38,792 bases of DNA. It comes from Candidatus Cloacimonadota bacterium. GTDB taxonomy: Bacteria > Cloacimonadota > Cloacimonadia > Cloacimonadales > WRIO01. The stretch spans positions 1-38,792 of the forward strand of contig JAKPKU010000194.1 of assembly GCA_029553545.1 (NCBI GenBank). The letters are read 5' to 3'. Under the pieces are notes generated by a model that worked only from the letters and a program-made list of their open reading frames with translations, was not told where the DNA came from and ran no database searches. Shown one piece after another: positions 1 to 6,902 of this stretch (the stretch's first letter is position 1; the number at the start of each line of letters is the position of its first letter). The translations under genes were made by a program, and so were the position numbers.

Positions 1-819
1 GGTTTGCGTAATGGCATATTTACTTCTTTCTGAATACTCAGGAAATGCAAAAGCCAAATAATAGCCTTTCATCTTCTGCTGAAAATGGGTATATATGCTA
101 TGATTCAATTCTTCATTATAGCCTTGAGGAGCCGTGCTTGAGTACTTTTTTATATGTTTTGCTAAAGACAGACTATGTTGCTCATCGCTATACCAATCAG
201 TAAAATACTTTTCAATTCTTCTTTTTGTATCAGCAAAATTTATATCACCAGCAATTGAGATAAAGCAGTTTTGGGGAGAATAATACTTTTTATAAAAAAG
301 CCTAAGTTGTTCAGCAGTACTTTTTTTTAATGCTTTTAAAGACCCTATTATTGGCTTACTATACGGGCTATTTTTAAAATACAAACGTGGTATTTGCTCA
401 GCAAAATAATCTTCTTTATCATTTTTATACTGCTTCAACTCCTCAATGACTACACCCTTTTCTGACATAAAATCTTCTTCTGTAAAGTTAGAGTATATAA
501 TAAGTTGGCTGAGAATTTCTAACCCTTTGCTAATCTTATTGCTGGGGAGACTCAAATGAAAACAAGTCGAGTCATTTTCTGTATAGGCATTAATATACGC
601 ACCAATATCAGATGCTTTTTCTACTATTTTATTTGATGGATATTTAGATGTTGACTTAAATACAAGATGCTCAAGCAAATGACTAAAGCCTTCTTCATCA
701 TCGCTTTCCCAATTAGAACCAACTTTAACGTGAAGTTGTAAGTTCACAATAGGATGTGAATCATCCTTAGCGCAGATCACCTTAAATCCATTATCTAATA
801 TGAAATGTTTGATTCTCAT
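1..819 (-). CDS. M16 family zinc metallopeptidase (insulinase/PqqL-like), C-terminus cut by window edge
   Basis: The frame is open from an ATG at 819 to base 1, giving 273 N-terminal residues; the rest lies outside the window. Near residue 50 there is an inverted zinc motif HLLEH (HxxEH), typical of M16 peptidases, where the two His bind zinc and the Glu is catalytic. The following ENDSTCFHLSLPS and EKGVVIEELKQYKND stretches match the M16 N-terminal half; the downstream Glu is the third zinc ligand region. No signal peptide is visible (it starts MRIKHFILDNGFKVIC), so it may be cytoplasmic or exported by another route. It begins 5 nt after the folE2 stop with no clear Shine-Dalgarno sequence, which suggests translational coupling. 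The family assignment is firm; the substrate is unknown. Confidence 0.85.
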   Translation of the reverse strand, partial: MRIKHFILDNGFKVICAKDDSHPIVNLQLHVKVGSNWESDDEEGFSHLLEHLVFKSTSKYPSNKIVEKASDIGAYINAYTENDSTCFHLSLPSNKISKGLEILSQLIIYSNFTEEDFMSEKGVVIEELKQYKNDKEDYFAEQIPRLYFKNSPYSKPIIGSLKALKKSTAEQLRLFYKKYYSPQNCFISIAGDINFADTKRRIEKYFTDWYSDEQHSLSLAKHIKKYSSTAPQGYNEELNHSIYTHFQQKMKGYYLAFAFPEYSERSKYAITQT

Positions 820-824
820 TTATA

Positions 825-1601
825 CTATTTTGTGTGTTGCTCTACAAAAGCATATGCTGAATGATTATGAATTGACTCAAAGTTTTCAGACTCAACACTA
901 AACCACGTAATGCGATTATCGTTTCTCATTTTTAAAGCAATTTCTCTCACAATATCTTCTACAAATACTGGATTCTCGTATGCTTTTTCTGTTACATATT
1001 TTTCATCAACTCTTTTTAAAAGAGAATACACTTCACAACTGGCGCTACTTTCTACGTATTCAATTAATTCATCCAACCAAATAAAATCTTGATAACGAAC
1101 CTTTAAAGTTACAATAGATCGCTGATTATGAGCTCCGTACTCACTTATTTCTTTTGAGCATGGGCATAATGCAGTGATTGGAACACTAACACCTATTACA
1201 AAATCAAACTTCTCTTTCAAGCTTGCTTCAAACTCACACTGATAGTTTAAAAGAGATTCAATTCTTGAGACAGGGGCTTTCTTATTCACAAAATAAGGAA
1301 ACTGTAGCTTGATATATGAAGAGTTAGAGCCTAATGTTGTTTTAATGTCCTTTAAAAAAGACTCTAAATTATCAATTAATGTCTCCTGATGATAACTGTT
1401 TAAGACTTCTAAAAAACGGCTCATGTGTGTACCACGAAAGTCTTTAGTTAGTTCAACAAAGATATCAATATTTGCTATGGTGTGTTGTATTGTATTCGTT
1501 CTATCTTCTACTATAATTGGATAGTTAATATTTTTTACACCAACTTTATCGATAGTAATATCACGGTAGTCTTTTTCATTTTGCACATCATTTTTTAACA
1601 A
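825..1601 (-). CDS. folE2: GTP cyclohydrolase FolE2 (type IB)
   Basis: This 258-residue protein belongs to the FolE2/MptA family, which converts GTP to 7,8-dihydroneopterin triphosphate, the first step of tetrahydrofolate (and preQ0/queuosine) synthesis in the cytoplasm. The signature LCPCSKEISEYGAHNQRS around residues 145-162 carries the metal-binding Cys and the His region of the active site, and THMSRFLEVL near residue 58 is also conserved. The start is a TTG at 1601, supported by GGAGA 6 nt upstream; an in-frame GTG at 1586 is a weaker alternative. It overlaps the end of apbE by 14 nt, so the two are co-transcribed. FolE2 is known to work with metals other than zinc, unlike FolE1. Neither the metal nor zinc-responsive control can be read from the sequence. 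Confidence 0.93.
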   Translation of the reverse strand: MLKNDVQNEKDYRDITIDKVGVKNINYPIIVEDRTNTIQHTIANIDIFVELTKDFRGTHMSRFLEVLNSYHQETLIDNLESFLKDIKTTLGSNSSYIKLQFPYFVNKKAPVSRIESLLNYQCEFEASLKEKFDFVIGVSVPITALCPCSKEISEYGAHNQRSIVTLKVRYQDFIWLDELIEYVESSASCEVYSLLKRVDEKYVTEKAYENPVFVEDIVREIALKMRNDNRITWFSVESENFESIHNHSAYAFVEQHTK

Positions 1602-2598
1602 AATCTATCTCCGAAATTAAGTATTTTTTTATTCCTTCTGTTTTCAAAGAAATCAAATCATCTCCAGATTTATAATAAATAATTGCTTCTGTATCTGGGT
1701 ATTTCTTTATTAGTCTAATTCCATCTTCTGGTGACATTACGAATAAAGCTGTTGACAATGCATCTGCCAGAACTGCAGTCTTAGAAATCACTGTTACTGA
1801 AATTGTGTTCTGAGCAGGATACCCTGTTTTGGGATTTAGAATATGATGATATCTCACACCATCAATCTCAAAAAAACGCTCATAATCACCAGATGTTACC
1901 ACAGCCATATTACTGACCTCAAGTGTTGCAATTACATCGGTAGCTATTCTTGGATGCTGAATTCCAATTCTTGTTTTTTTATTATTTTTAGAATATATTT
2001 TTAAGTCTCCACCAGCATTGATATATGCTTCTTCGACACCTTGTTTAATGAGATAATCCATCGTTTTATCGACAATATACCCTTTACTTATACTACCCAG
2101 GTTTATTTCTAAGCCATGAGGTCTATATAGGACTGTTGGTGATATTTTTACTTTATTAAACCCACTTTTCTTAATTGCCTGTGCCAATTGTTCATCATTA
2201 GGTATTGACTTCTCCCCCATATTCCATAAATTAATTAGCTCGGCAATAGAAACGTCATATAGCCCATTACTTTCAGTGTATATTTCTTTTGCAATTGTTA
2301 AAATATCAAAAAAGCTTTTGTCTATATTAACGGAGTCTAAGGGGTTATTATTAATTGCATGTAGTTCTCCATCAACATTATAATAAGATAGTTTTTCATT
2401 ATAATTTCTTATTATATTGAATGCTTTATCAATGCTTTTGTCAATATATTTATTTTTAGAAGAAACAGAAATATCAACTTGTGTGTCCATTAGAATTTGA
2501 GAGTTTTTAATATGATATATTTTTTGATTGTACCTATAATAGCTAAATGCAATTAATAATACAATTATTAATAGATTAATCCAGTCTCTTTTTTTCAT
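1588..2598 (-). CDS. apbE: FAD:protein FMN transferase (ApbE family)
   Basis: This is an ApbE-type flavin transferase, which attaches FMN covalently to Thr/Ser of target proteins such as Rnf/Nqr subunits outside the cytoplasmic membrane. Characteristic blocks are EAYINAGGDLKIY, the HHILNPKTGYPAQN motif and AVLADALSTALFVM near the C-terminus, whose Asp/Thr coordinate Mg2+. The N-terminus (MKKRDWINLLIIVLLIAFSY) is an uncleaved-looking membrane anchor without a lipobox Cys. I chose the ATG at 2598, preceded by GAGGG; a TTG at 2631 would add 11 residues but has no ribosome site. The length of 336 residues is normal for the family. It leads the minus-strand operon with folE2 and the M16 gene. No flavinylation target is encoded in the window. 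Confidence 0.92.
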   Translation of the reverse strand: MKKRDWINLLIIVLLIAFSYYRYNQKIYHIKNSQILMDTQVDISVSSKNKYIDKSIDKAFNIIRNYNEKLSYYNVDGELHAINNNPLDSVNIDKSFFDILTIAKEIYTESNGLYDVSIAELINLWNMGEKSIPNDEQLAQAIKKSGFNKVKISPTVLYRPHGLEINLGSISKGYIVDKTMDYLIKQGVEEAYINAGGDLKIYSKNNKKTRIGIQHPRIATDVIATLEVSNMAVVTSGDYERFFEIDGVRYHHILNPKTGYPAQNTISVTVISKTAVLADALSTALFVMSPEDGIRLIKKYPDTEAIIYYKSGDDLISLKTEGIKKYLISEIDFVKK

Positions 2599-2852
2599 AT
2601 GCCCTCGATATCTTTTTTTACCAATTTGCAAGTATAAAGGTTTTTGTCAACATCTTTTTCACTGTCTTATTATTAGTGTCTTTTACCAAAAAAACCAATA
2701 CAGCTTTCTTTTAAAAAACCAGCTGGGAAATTGCCCTTTTTTTCGTATTAAATAGTACAAAAAAAGAACAAATTTTCCTATTAACATCCCTGTTTTTATT
2801 GCTCTTCACTTATTTTTTGTTCATTATTGTATAAGACTATTTCTCAGTAAGA

Positions 2853-2931
2853 TATCCATGTGATACCCTTTACATTCCCCTTGCTATCTTGGAGAATGAA
2901 CGGTGGTCTTATAGGAATCTAAAGGGAATGT
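2853..2931 (-). repeat. Nested palindromic intergenic repeat, copy 1
   Basis: Read on the minus strand, this 79-bp element matches copies at 13590-13667 and 33221-33299. A 26-bp core (2872-2897) is identical in all three and includes TCTCCAAGATAGCAAGGGGA. The core folds as a hairpin CATTCTCC-10 nt-GGGGAATG. Outer arms ACATTCCCTTTAGATTCC and GGAATGTAAAGGGTATC are imperfect inverted copies of each other, so the same GGGGAATG could pair with either partner. No ORF lies inside. It sits over 250 bp from both flanking start codons. Confidence 0.9.
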
Positions 2932-3006
2932 AAGGGAGATTTATTGGAAGTTTTCTGAGATAATAAAAGATGTATATTATTCTCTCTTTTTTTTAAGAAA
3001 TGATGA

Positions 3007-3035
3007 TTGTTAATTTATTATTTTAAGATTATAAA
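3007..3035 (+). promoter_or_regulatory. Possible sigma70-type promoter for the hydrogenase-type operon
   Basis: TTGTTA (3007-3012), a 17-bp spacer and TATAAA (3030-3035) match the -35/-10 consensus at 4/6 and 5/6 positions. The region is AT-rich, so chance matches are common. The implied leader would be about 210 nt. Confidence 0.3.
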
Positions 3036-3104
3036 ACAACCTTTAAATGCGTGTCTGTCTAAAATTGCATACGCAATCTATTTAGTGTTCAAGTCCGATC
3101 TTTT

Positions 3105-3118
3105 GTTCAGTTCTGAAC
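3105..3118. promoter_or_regulatory. Perfect short palindrome, possible operator
   Basis: GTTCAG-TT-CTGAAC is a perfect 6-2-6 inverted repeat located between the possible -10 (3030-3035) and the first start codon at 3253. It could bind a dimeric regulator of the redox operon or form a hairpin in its leader. It does not match the Rex operator consensus. Function is unproven. Confidence 0.3.
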
Positions 3119-3252
3119 GGTATTTATTCTTCATTATACATACTTAAAATTCAATATAACAGTATATTACTCTATTTTTAAAGATATGGCACAGTTCTGG
3201 TATATATTAGATCATAAGTTTCGCAATCAAGAGAAGAAAAACGGGGGGAAAA

Positions 3253-3519
3253 ATGATAATAACAGTATGTGTTGGTAGTTCTTGCCATATTAAAGGATCG
3301 CATTCTTTTATAGATTATTTGCAGAAAGCAATTCCAGCCTATAATTTAGAGCAAAAAATAGTGCTCAAGGCAAGCTTTTGTATGGGGCATTGTTCAGAAG
3401 GCATCAATATTAAGGTTGATGATGAACATATTACAGTGAGAAATTTAGACGAAATGAAAGAATTGTTTGTCAATCGTTTGGTAAATGAGGCGGAGAAAGA
3501 AACATGCATTCCTTCATAA
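3253..3519 (+). CDS. Small thioredoxin-like [2Fe-2S] ferredoxin, first gene of hydrogenase-type operon
   Basis: An 88-residue protein with four cysteines in the NuoE/HydC-type pattern: C6-x4-C11 and C43-x3-C47 (in CVGSSC and CMGHC). This fold binds one [2Fe-2S] cluster and carries electrons; such single-domain versions are regular partners of the sensor-type H-cluster proteins. It is encoded directly upstream of, and overlaps by 16 nt with, the HydS-like gene. The ATG at 3253 follows a run of six G's, a strong ribosome-binding site. It probably shuttles electrons to or from the sensor protein; the exact partner is inferred from position only. Confidence 0.85.
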   Translation: MIITVCVGSSCHIKGSHSFIDYLQKAIPAYNLEQKIVLKASFCMGHCSEGINIKVDDEHITVRNLDEMKELFVNRLVNEAEKETCIPS

Positions 3520-5219
3520 AGATAAGAGAAAGTGACTGTAAAGATTGCTACAAATGCGTTAGACACTGCGTTGTCAAGGCAATACAGGTCAAAGACTCAC
3601 ATGCCAGAATCATAACAAATAGATGTATACAATGTGGAAAGTGCATTGATGTTTGCCCACAACATGCTATCAGAGCTATATCTTCACTTGATCAAGTTAA
3701 AAACTTAATTCTAACTAAAAGTACAAATGTAGTGAGTTTATCCCCAACTTTCACAGTTGCTTTTCCAGAATACAATCCAGCTCAATTTGTCCGAGCATTA
3801 CTCAAGCTTGGATTTAAAGCTGTAGAAGAGAGTTCAGCTGCAGCATATTGGGTTTTAAGAGAGTATGAAAAGTTAATACAAGAAGAAAAATTTATAATTA
3901 GTTCAGAGTGTCCTGCTTTGGTCAACCTAATTGAGGTATATCACCCTGAATTGATCGAATTCTTAGCACCCGTTGATTCTGCTATGCTTGCTCATGCGAA
4001 GTTGCTAAAAAAAGCTTATAAACAAAATAATGATGAAAATGTAAAGGTTATCTATATCGGTCCTTGCCAGAGCGCTAAAAGTGAGAATGAAAGATTTGAC
4101 GGTGAAGTTGACTATATCTTATCGTTTGAAGATATCCGTAAATGGTTTAGAGAACAGAGTATTTATCCAGAAGTTATAGATAATGCACCCTTTGAAACAC
4201 CTGAACTACATACTCAAGAGAAAAATTCAAGACTCTACCCAATTCAAGGCGGTATGTTATATAGAATAGGCATTAATCCCTTCGCACTCAACTTTTTGAA
4301 GGTCAGTGGCTTTGCAAGCTGTAAGAGATTCCTTGAATCTATTAGTAGTAATCATGAGTCATTAAAGTTTGCTGAAATGCTTATCTGCGAAGATGGCTGC
4401 TTAGGTGCCCCAATGATGAATCAAAATAGCCCACAGCTCGCTAAAATGAAGTTACTTGAATATGCAAAATCTAATAACAAGATACCAAATATCTTTGATT
4501 ATGAAGGTACAGAAGTAGATTTGACACGTACGTTTAAAAAAAGAGATATTATCTTCAAAGATGTTGAAGAAAGTGAAATACAAGAAATACTTAAAAAGTC
4601 AGGTAAAATAGGCACAGAAGATGAGCTTAACTGCGGTGCATGTGGATATTACTCATGCCGTGACAAGGCTATAGCTGTTGTTCAAGGTATGGCAGAATAT
4701 GAAATGTGCATACCTTATATGCGTGAGATGGCAGAATCTCGTGCTAATAGAATTATCGAGAGAGACCCTAATGGGGTATGCGAAGTTGATGACCAATACA
4801 AAGTTGTTCAGTACAATGAAGCATTTAAAGTAATCTTTGATTTACCAAATTATACAGAACTTGCAGGCAAAGATATCCGTGAGTTTATTGATATTGATAT
4901 CTTTAATCCTGATTATAAAAACAAGCCTGCAGCCCTTGTGCATTCAAAAAAACGTAATAAAGATATAGAAATTATCTCTTTTGATCTAATTGAAGACGGC
5001 ATGCATGTTGTAATAGTGACTGATATCAGCCAAAAAAGTGCTAATAGAGATCGTATCAATGCGCTCAAAGAACAGACTATAGAAAAAGCAAATGAGGTTA
5101 TTCACAAGCAAATGCGCGTTGCTCAAGAGATCGCATCATTATTAGGCGAAACTACTGCAGAAACAAAAGTTACTCTGCTTGATTTAATGAAGGTATTCCG
5201 AGAAGAGACAAAGGAATAA
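3504..5219 (+). CDS. HydS-like [FeFe]-hydrogenase sensor protein with 2x[4Fe-4S], H-cluster, Fe-S and PAS domains
   Basis: A 571-residue protein. Residues 12-22 and 41-51 are two [4Fe-4S] ferredoxin motifs (CxxCxxCxxxC). Residues about 75-335 form an H-cluster domain with reduced signatures: SSECPA (C136), GPCQSAK (C188) and ICEDGCLGAP (C295, C299), so the four cluster-ligand cysteines are present. The L1 motif has Glu135 where catalytic hydrogenases have the proton-relay Cys. Residues 377-402 add a further Fe-S site (CGACGYYSC...C), and about 413-510 is a PAS domain, followed by a helical tail. This architecture fits the putative sensory (group C/D) hydrogenases thought to sense H2 or redox state. 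The next gene, a SpoIIE-type phosphatase 1 nt away, is a likely output partner. There is no kinase domain. Confidence 0.88.
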   Translation: MHSFIKIRESDCKDCYKCVRHCVVKAIQVKDSHARIITNRCIQCGKCIDVCPQHAIRAISSLDQVKNLILTKSTNVVSLSPTFTVAFPEYNPAQFVRALLKLGFKAVEESSAAAYWVLREYEKLIQEEKFIISSECPALVNLIEVYHPELIEFLAPVDSAMLAHAKLLKKAYKQNNDENVKVIYIGPCQSAKSENERFDGEVDYILSFEDIRKWFREQSIYPEVIDNAPFETPELHTQEKNSRLYPIQGGMLYRIGINPFALNFLKVSGFASCKRFLESISSNHESLKFAEMLICEDGCLGAPMMNQNSPQLAKMKLLEYAKSNNKIPNIFDYEGTEVDLTRTFKKRDIIFKDVEESEIQEILKKSGKIGTEDELNCGACGYYSCRDKAIAVVQGMAEYEMCIPYMREMAESRANRIIERDPNGVCEVDDQYKVVQYNEAFKVIFDLPNYTELAGKDIREFIDIDIFNPDYKNKPAALVHSKKRNKDIEIISFDLIEDGMHVVIVTDISQKSANRDRINALKEQTIEKANEVIHKQMRVAQEIASLLGETTAETKVTLLDLMKVFREETKE

Positions 5220-5220
5220 A

Positions 5221-6381
5221 ATGAAAAACTTATACTTTGAAATCGCCTCAGCTCAGCTGAATAAATTCAATGAAGAATTGTGCGGTGACTCTATTATCAG
5301 CAATCAAGGTGATCGCACATCAACATTGATCCTTTCTGATGGGCTCGGTTCAGGTGTCAAAGCTAATATACTTGCAACTCTCACCTCTCGGATTATCTCT
5401 GTGATGCTTAAAAACGGTAGTGAGCTTTATGACGTGGTTGAGACATTAATTGACACTCTACCTACCTGCTCCTATCGTAAGCTCGCCTATAGTACTTTTT
5501 CGGTCGCTCAAATGTATAATACTGGTACTATACATCTCGTCGAATATGACAACCCCCCTGCTATTTTAATAAAGAAAAACAAGTTTTACCCAATTGAATA
5601 TAATAACCTCAATATACTTGGAAAGAATATAAAAGAAGCAATCGTTCCTGTTGAACCAGGTGACTGGCTTATCTTGGTTAGTGATGGTGAAGTCCACGCA
5701 GGTATTGGTGGTGTTTGGAATCTTGGTTGGTCTTGGGAAAGAATATCAGAATTTATCGAAAGAATAGTCCAAAAACCTCTCACAGCACATGAATTGGCAT
5801 TTGAACTTACAAATATCGCAGAGCAATTATATGCAGGAATGCCTGGAGATGATACGTCAGTAGCAGTGGTGAAAATCAGAGAAAAAAAGAGATTAAAGGT
5901 TCTTATTGGCGCTCCAGCAAAAAAAGAATTAGATAAGTTTGTCGTCAATCGTTTTATGAGTGAAGATACACGTAAAGTAGTATGTGGTGGTACAACAAGC
6001 AATATAGTTGGCAGAATACTTGGGCAAGAAGTTGGAGTTGATATGGACTCTATCAAGCCTGGTATTCCTCCAATAGGTATTATCAAAGGCATTCATTTAG
6101 TAACAGAAGGCATCATTACTATTAGTTCAATCTTAAAAATACTCAGTGTTGATGAGGAAATACCTATGCAAGTATTAAACCGTAATCATGATGGCGTCAG
6201 CATGCTTTTAAGAGACCTTTTAGATTCTGACGAAATAACATTTCTCGTAGGGCAAGCAATGAACCCCGCACATCAAAACCCTGGTATCCCAAAAGAGTTT
6301 GGTTTAAAAACCAAGATAACAGAAGATATCGCAAAACATCTCAGTAAACTAAATAAAAAAGTAGAAATAGAATATTATTAA
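5221..6381 (+). CDS. SpoIIE/PP2C-type serine phosphatase in hydrogenase-type operon
   Basis: A 386-residue protein whose N-terminal 220 residues carry PP2C/SpoIIE metal-binding motifs: CGDSI (D23), LSDGLGSG, LVSDGEVHAG and GDDTSV. These Asp residues coordinate Mn2+/Mg2+ for phosphoserine/threonine hydrolysis. Residues about 225-386 form an extra domain beginning RLKVLIGAPAKKELDKFVV, with GGTTSNIVGRILG and PPIGIIKGIHLVTEG, which I do not assign. No membrane segments are seen. It starts 1 nt after the HydS-like stop with an AAGGA ribosome site, so the two are co-translated. It likely turns the sensor state into dephosphorylation of an unknown target such as an anti-anti-sigma factor; that target is not in the window. 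Confidence 0.85.
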   Translation: MKNLYFEIASAQLNKFNEELCGDSIISNQGDRTSTLILSDGLGSGVKANILATLTSRIISVMLKNGSELYDVVETLIDTLPTCSYRKLAYSTFSVAQMYNTGTIHLVEYDNPPAILIKKNKFYPIEYNNLNILGKNIKEAIVPVEPGDWLILVSDGEVHAGIGGVWNLGWSWERISEFIERIVQKPLTAHELAFELTNIAEQLYAGMPGDDTSVAVVKIREKKRLKVLIGAPAKKELDKFVVNRFMSEDTRKVVCGGTTSNIVGRILGQEVGVDMDSIKPGIPPIGIIKGIHLVTEGIITISSILKILSVDEEIPMQVLNRNHDGVSMLLRDLLDSDEITFLVGQAMNPAHQNPGIPKEFGLKTKITEDIAKHLSKLNKKVEIEYY

Positions 6382-6410
6382 AGACATAAACGATCTCACG
6401 GGAGGAACTA

Positions 6411-6902
6411 ATGATCGAAGAAACAATGGAAGAACAAGTAAAATGGGTCGAAGGGCTATTAACTCAGTTTGGTAATAGCCGAACATCATTGATACCGATT
6501 TTACAAGCTGTACAGGCAAAATATCGCTACTTACCCCAAAATGTAATGACTGAAATTTCAACTCAATTGGGCTTGCCTCTGTCAAGTATCTACGGCGTGG
6601 CAACATTCTATGCACAATTTTCAACAGAACCTAAAGGCAGACACATTCTCCAAATTTGTGATGGAACTGCGTGTCACGTTAGAGGTGCAAAAGAATTAAT
6701 TGAGAGAATAAGAAAAGACTTTGGTTTATCAGAAGAAAAAAACACAACTGATGACAAATTCCTAACACTTGAAACTGTTGCATGTATCGGTGCCTGCGCT
6801 ATGGCGCCTGCATTAATTGCCGATGGGCACATCTATGGGCAAGTTAAAGTTGATAAACTTTTAGAAATTGTAAAAGAATTAAAAGAAGGAGATGTACAAT
6901 GA
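6411..6902 (+). CDS. NADH-dependent hydrogenase/dehydrogenase subunit HydC (NuoE-like)
   Basis: A 163-residue NuoE-family protein with a helical N-terminus and a thioredoxin-fold [2Fe-2S] domain. Ligands are C83 and C88 (CDGTAC) and C125 and C129 (CIGAC). Conserved blocks IYGVATFYAQFS and HILQICDGTACHVRGA are typical. It forms the electron-transfer core with the NuoF-like subunit in complex I-type modules and in bifurcating hydrogenases HydABC. The ATG at 6411 follows GGAGG (6401-6405). Its stop overlaps the next start (ATGA at 6899-6902). Confidence 0.94.
   Translation: MIEETMEEQVKWVEGLLTQFGNSRTSLIPILQAVQAKYRYLPQNVMTEISTQLGLPLSSIYGVATFYAQFSTEPKGRHILQICDGTACHVRGAKELIERIRKDFGLSEEKNTTDDKFLTLETVACIGACAMAPALIADGHIYGQVKVDKLLEIVKELKEGDVQ

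Larger units (their letters stand above)
2599..3252. other. Divergent intergenic region between apbE and the hydrogenase-type operon
   Basis: About 650 bases without a credible gene. It contains repeat copy 1 (2853-2931), a possible sigma70 promoter (3007-3035), and two short perfect inverted repeats: ATTGC-N4-GCAAT at 3064-3077 and GTTCAG-TT-CTGAAC at 3105-3118. A weak sigma54-like string lies at 3187-3202. A strong purine-rich ribosome site (run of six G) sits just before the ATG at 3253. On the minus strand a TTGACA at 2650-2645 could be part of the apbE promoter, but no good -10 sits at the right distance. Confidence 0.6.

Noticed and set aside
3504-5219. Catalytic [FeFe]-hydrogenase (HydA)
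   Set aside because: The H-cluster motifs are reduced (SSECPA instead of TSCCPxW) and a PAS domain is fused, which fits the sensor type rather than the bifurcating catalytic subunit.
5586-6092. 168-codon minus-strand ORF
   Set aside because: Antisense to the SpoIIE-type phosphatase gene, with no start signal; composition is that of a shadow frame.
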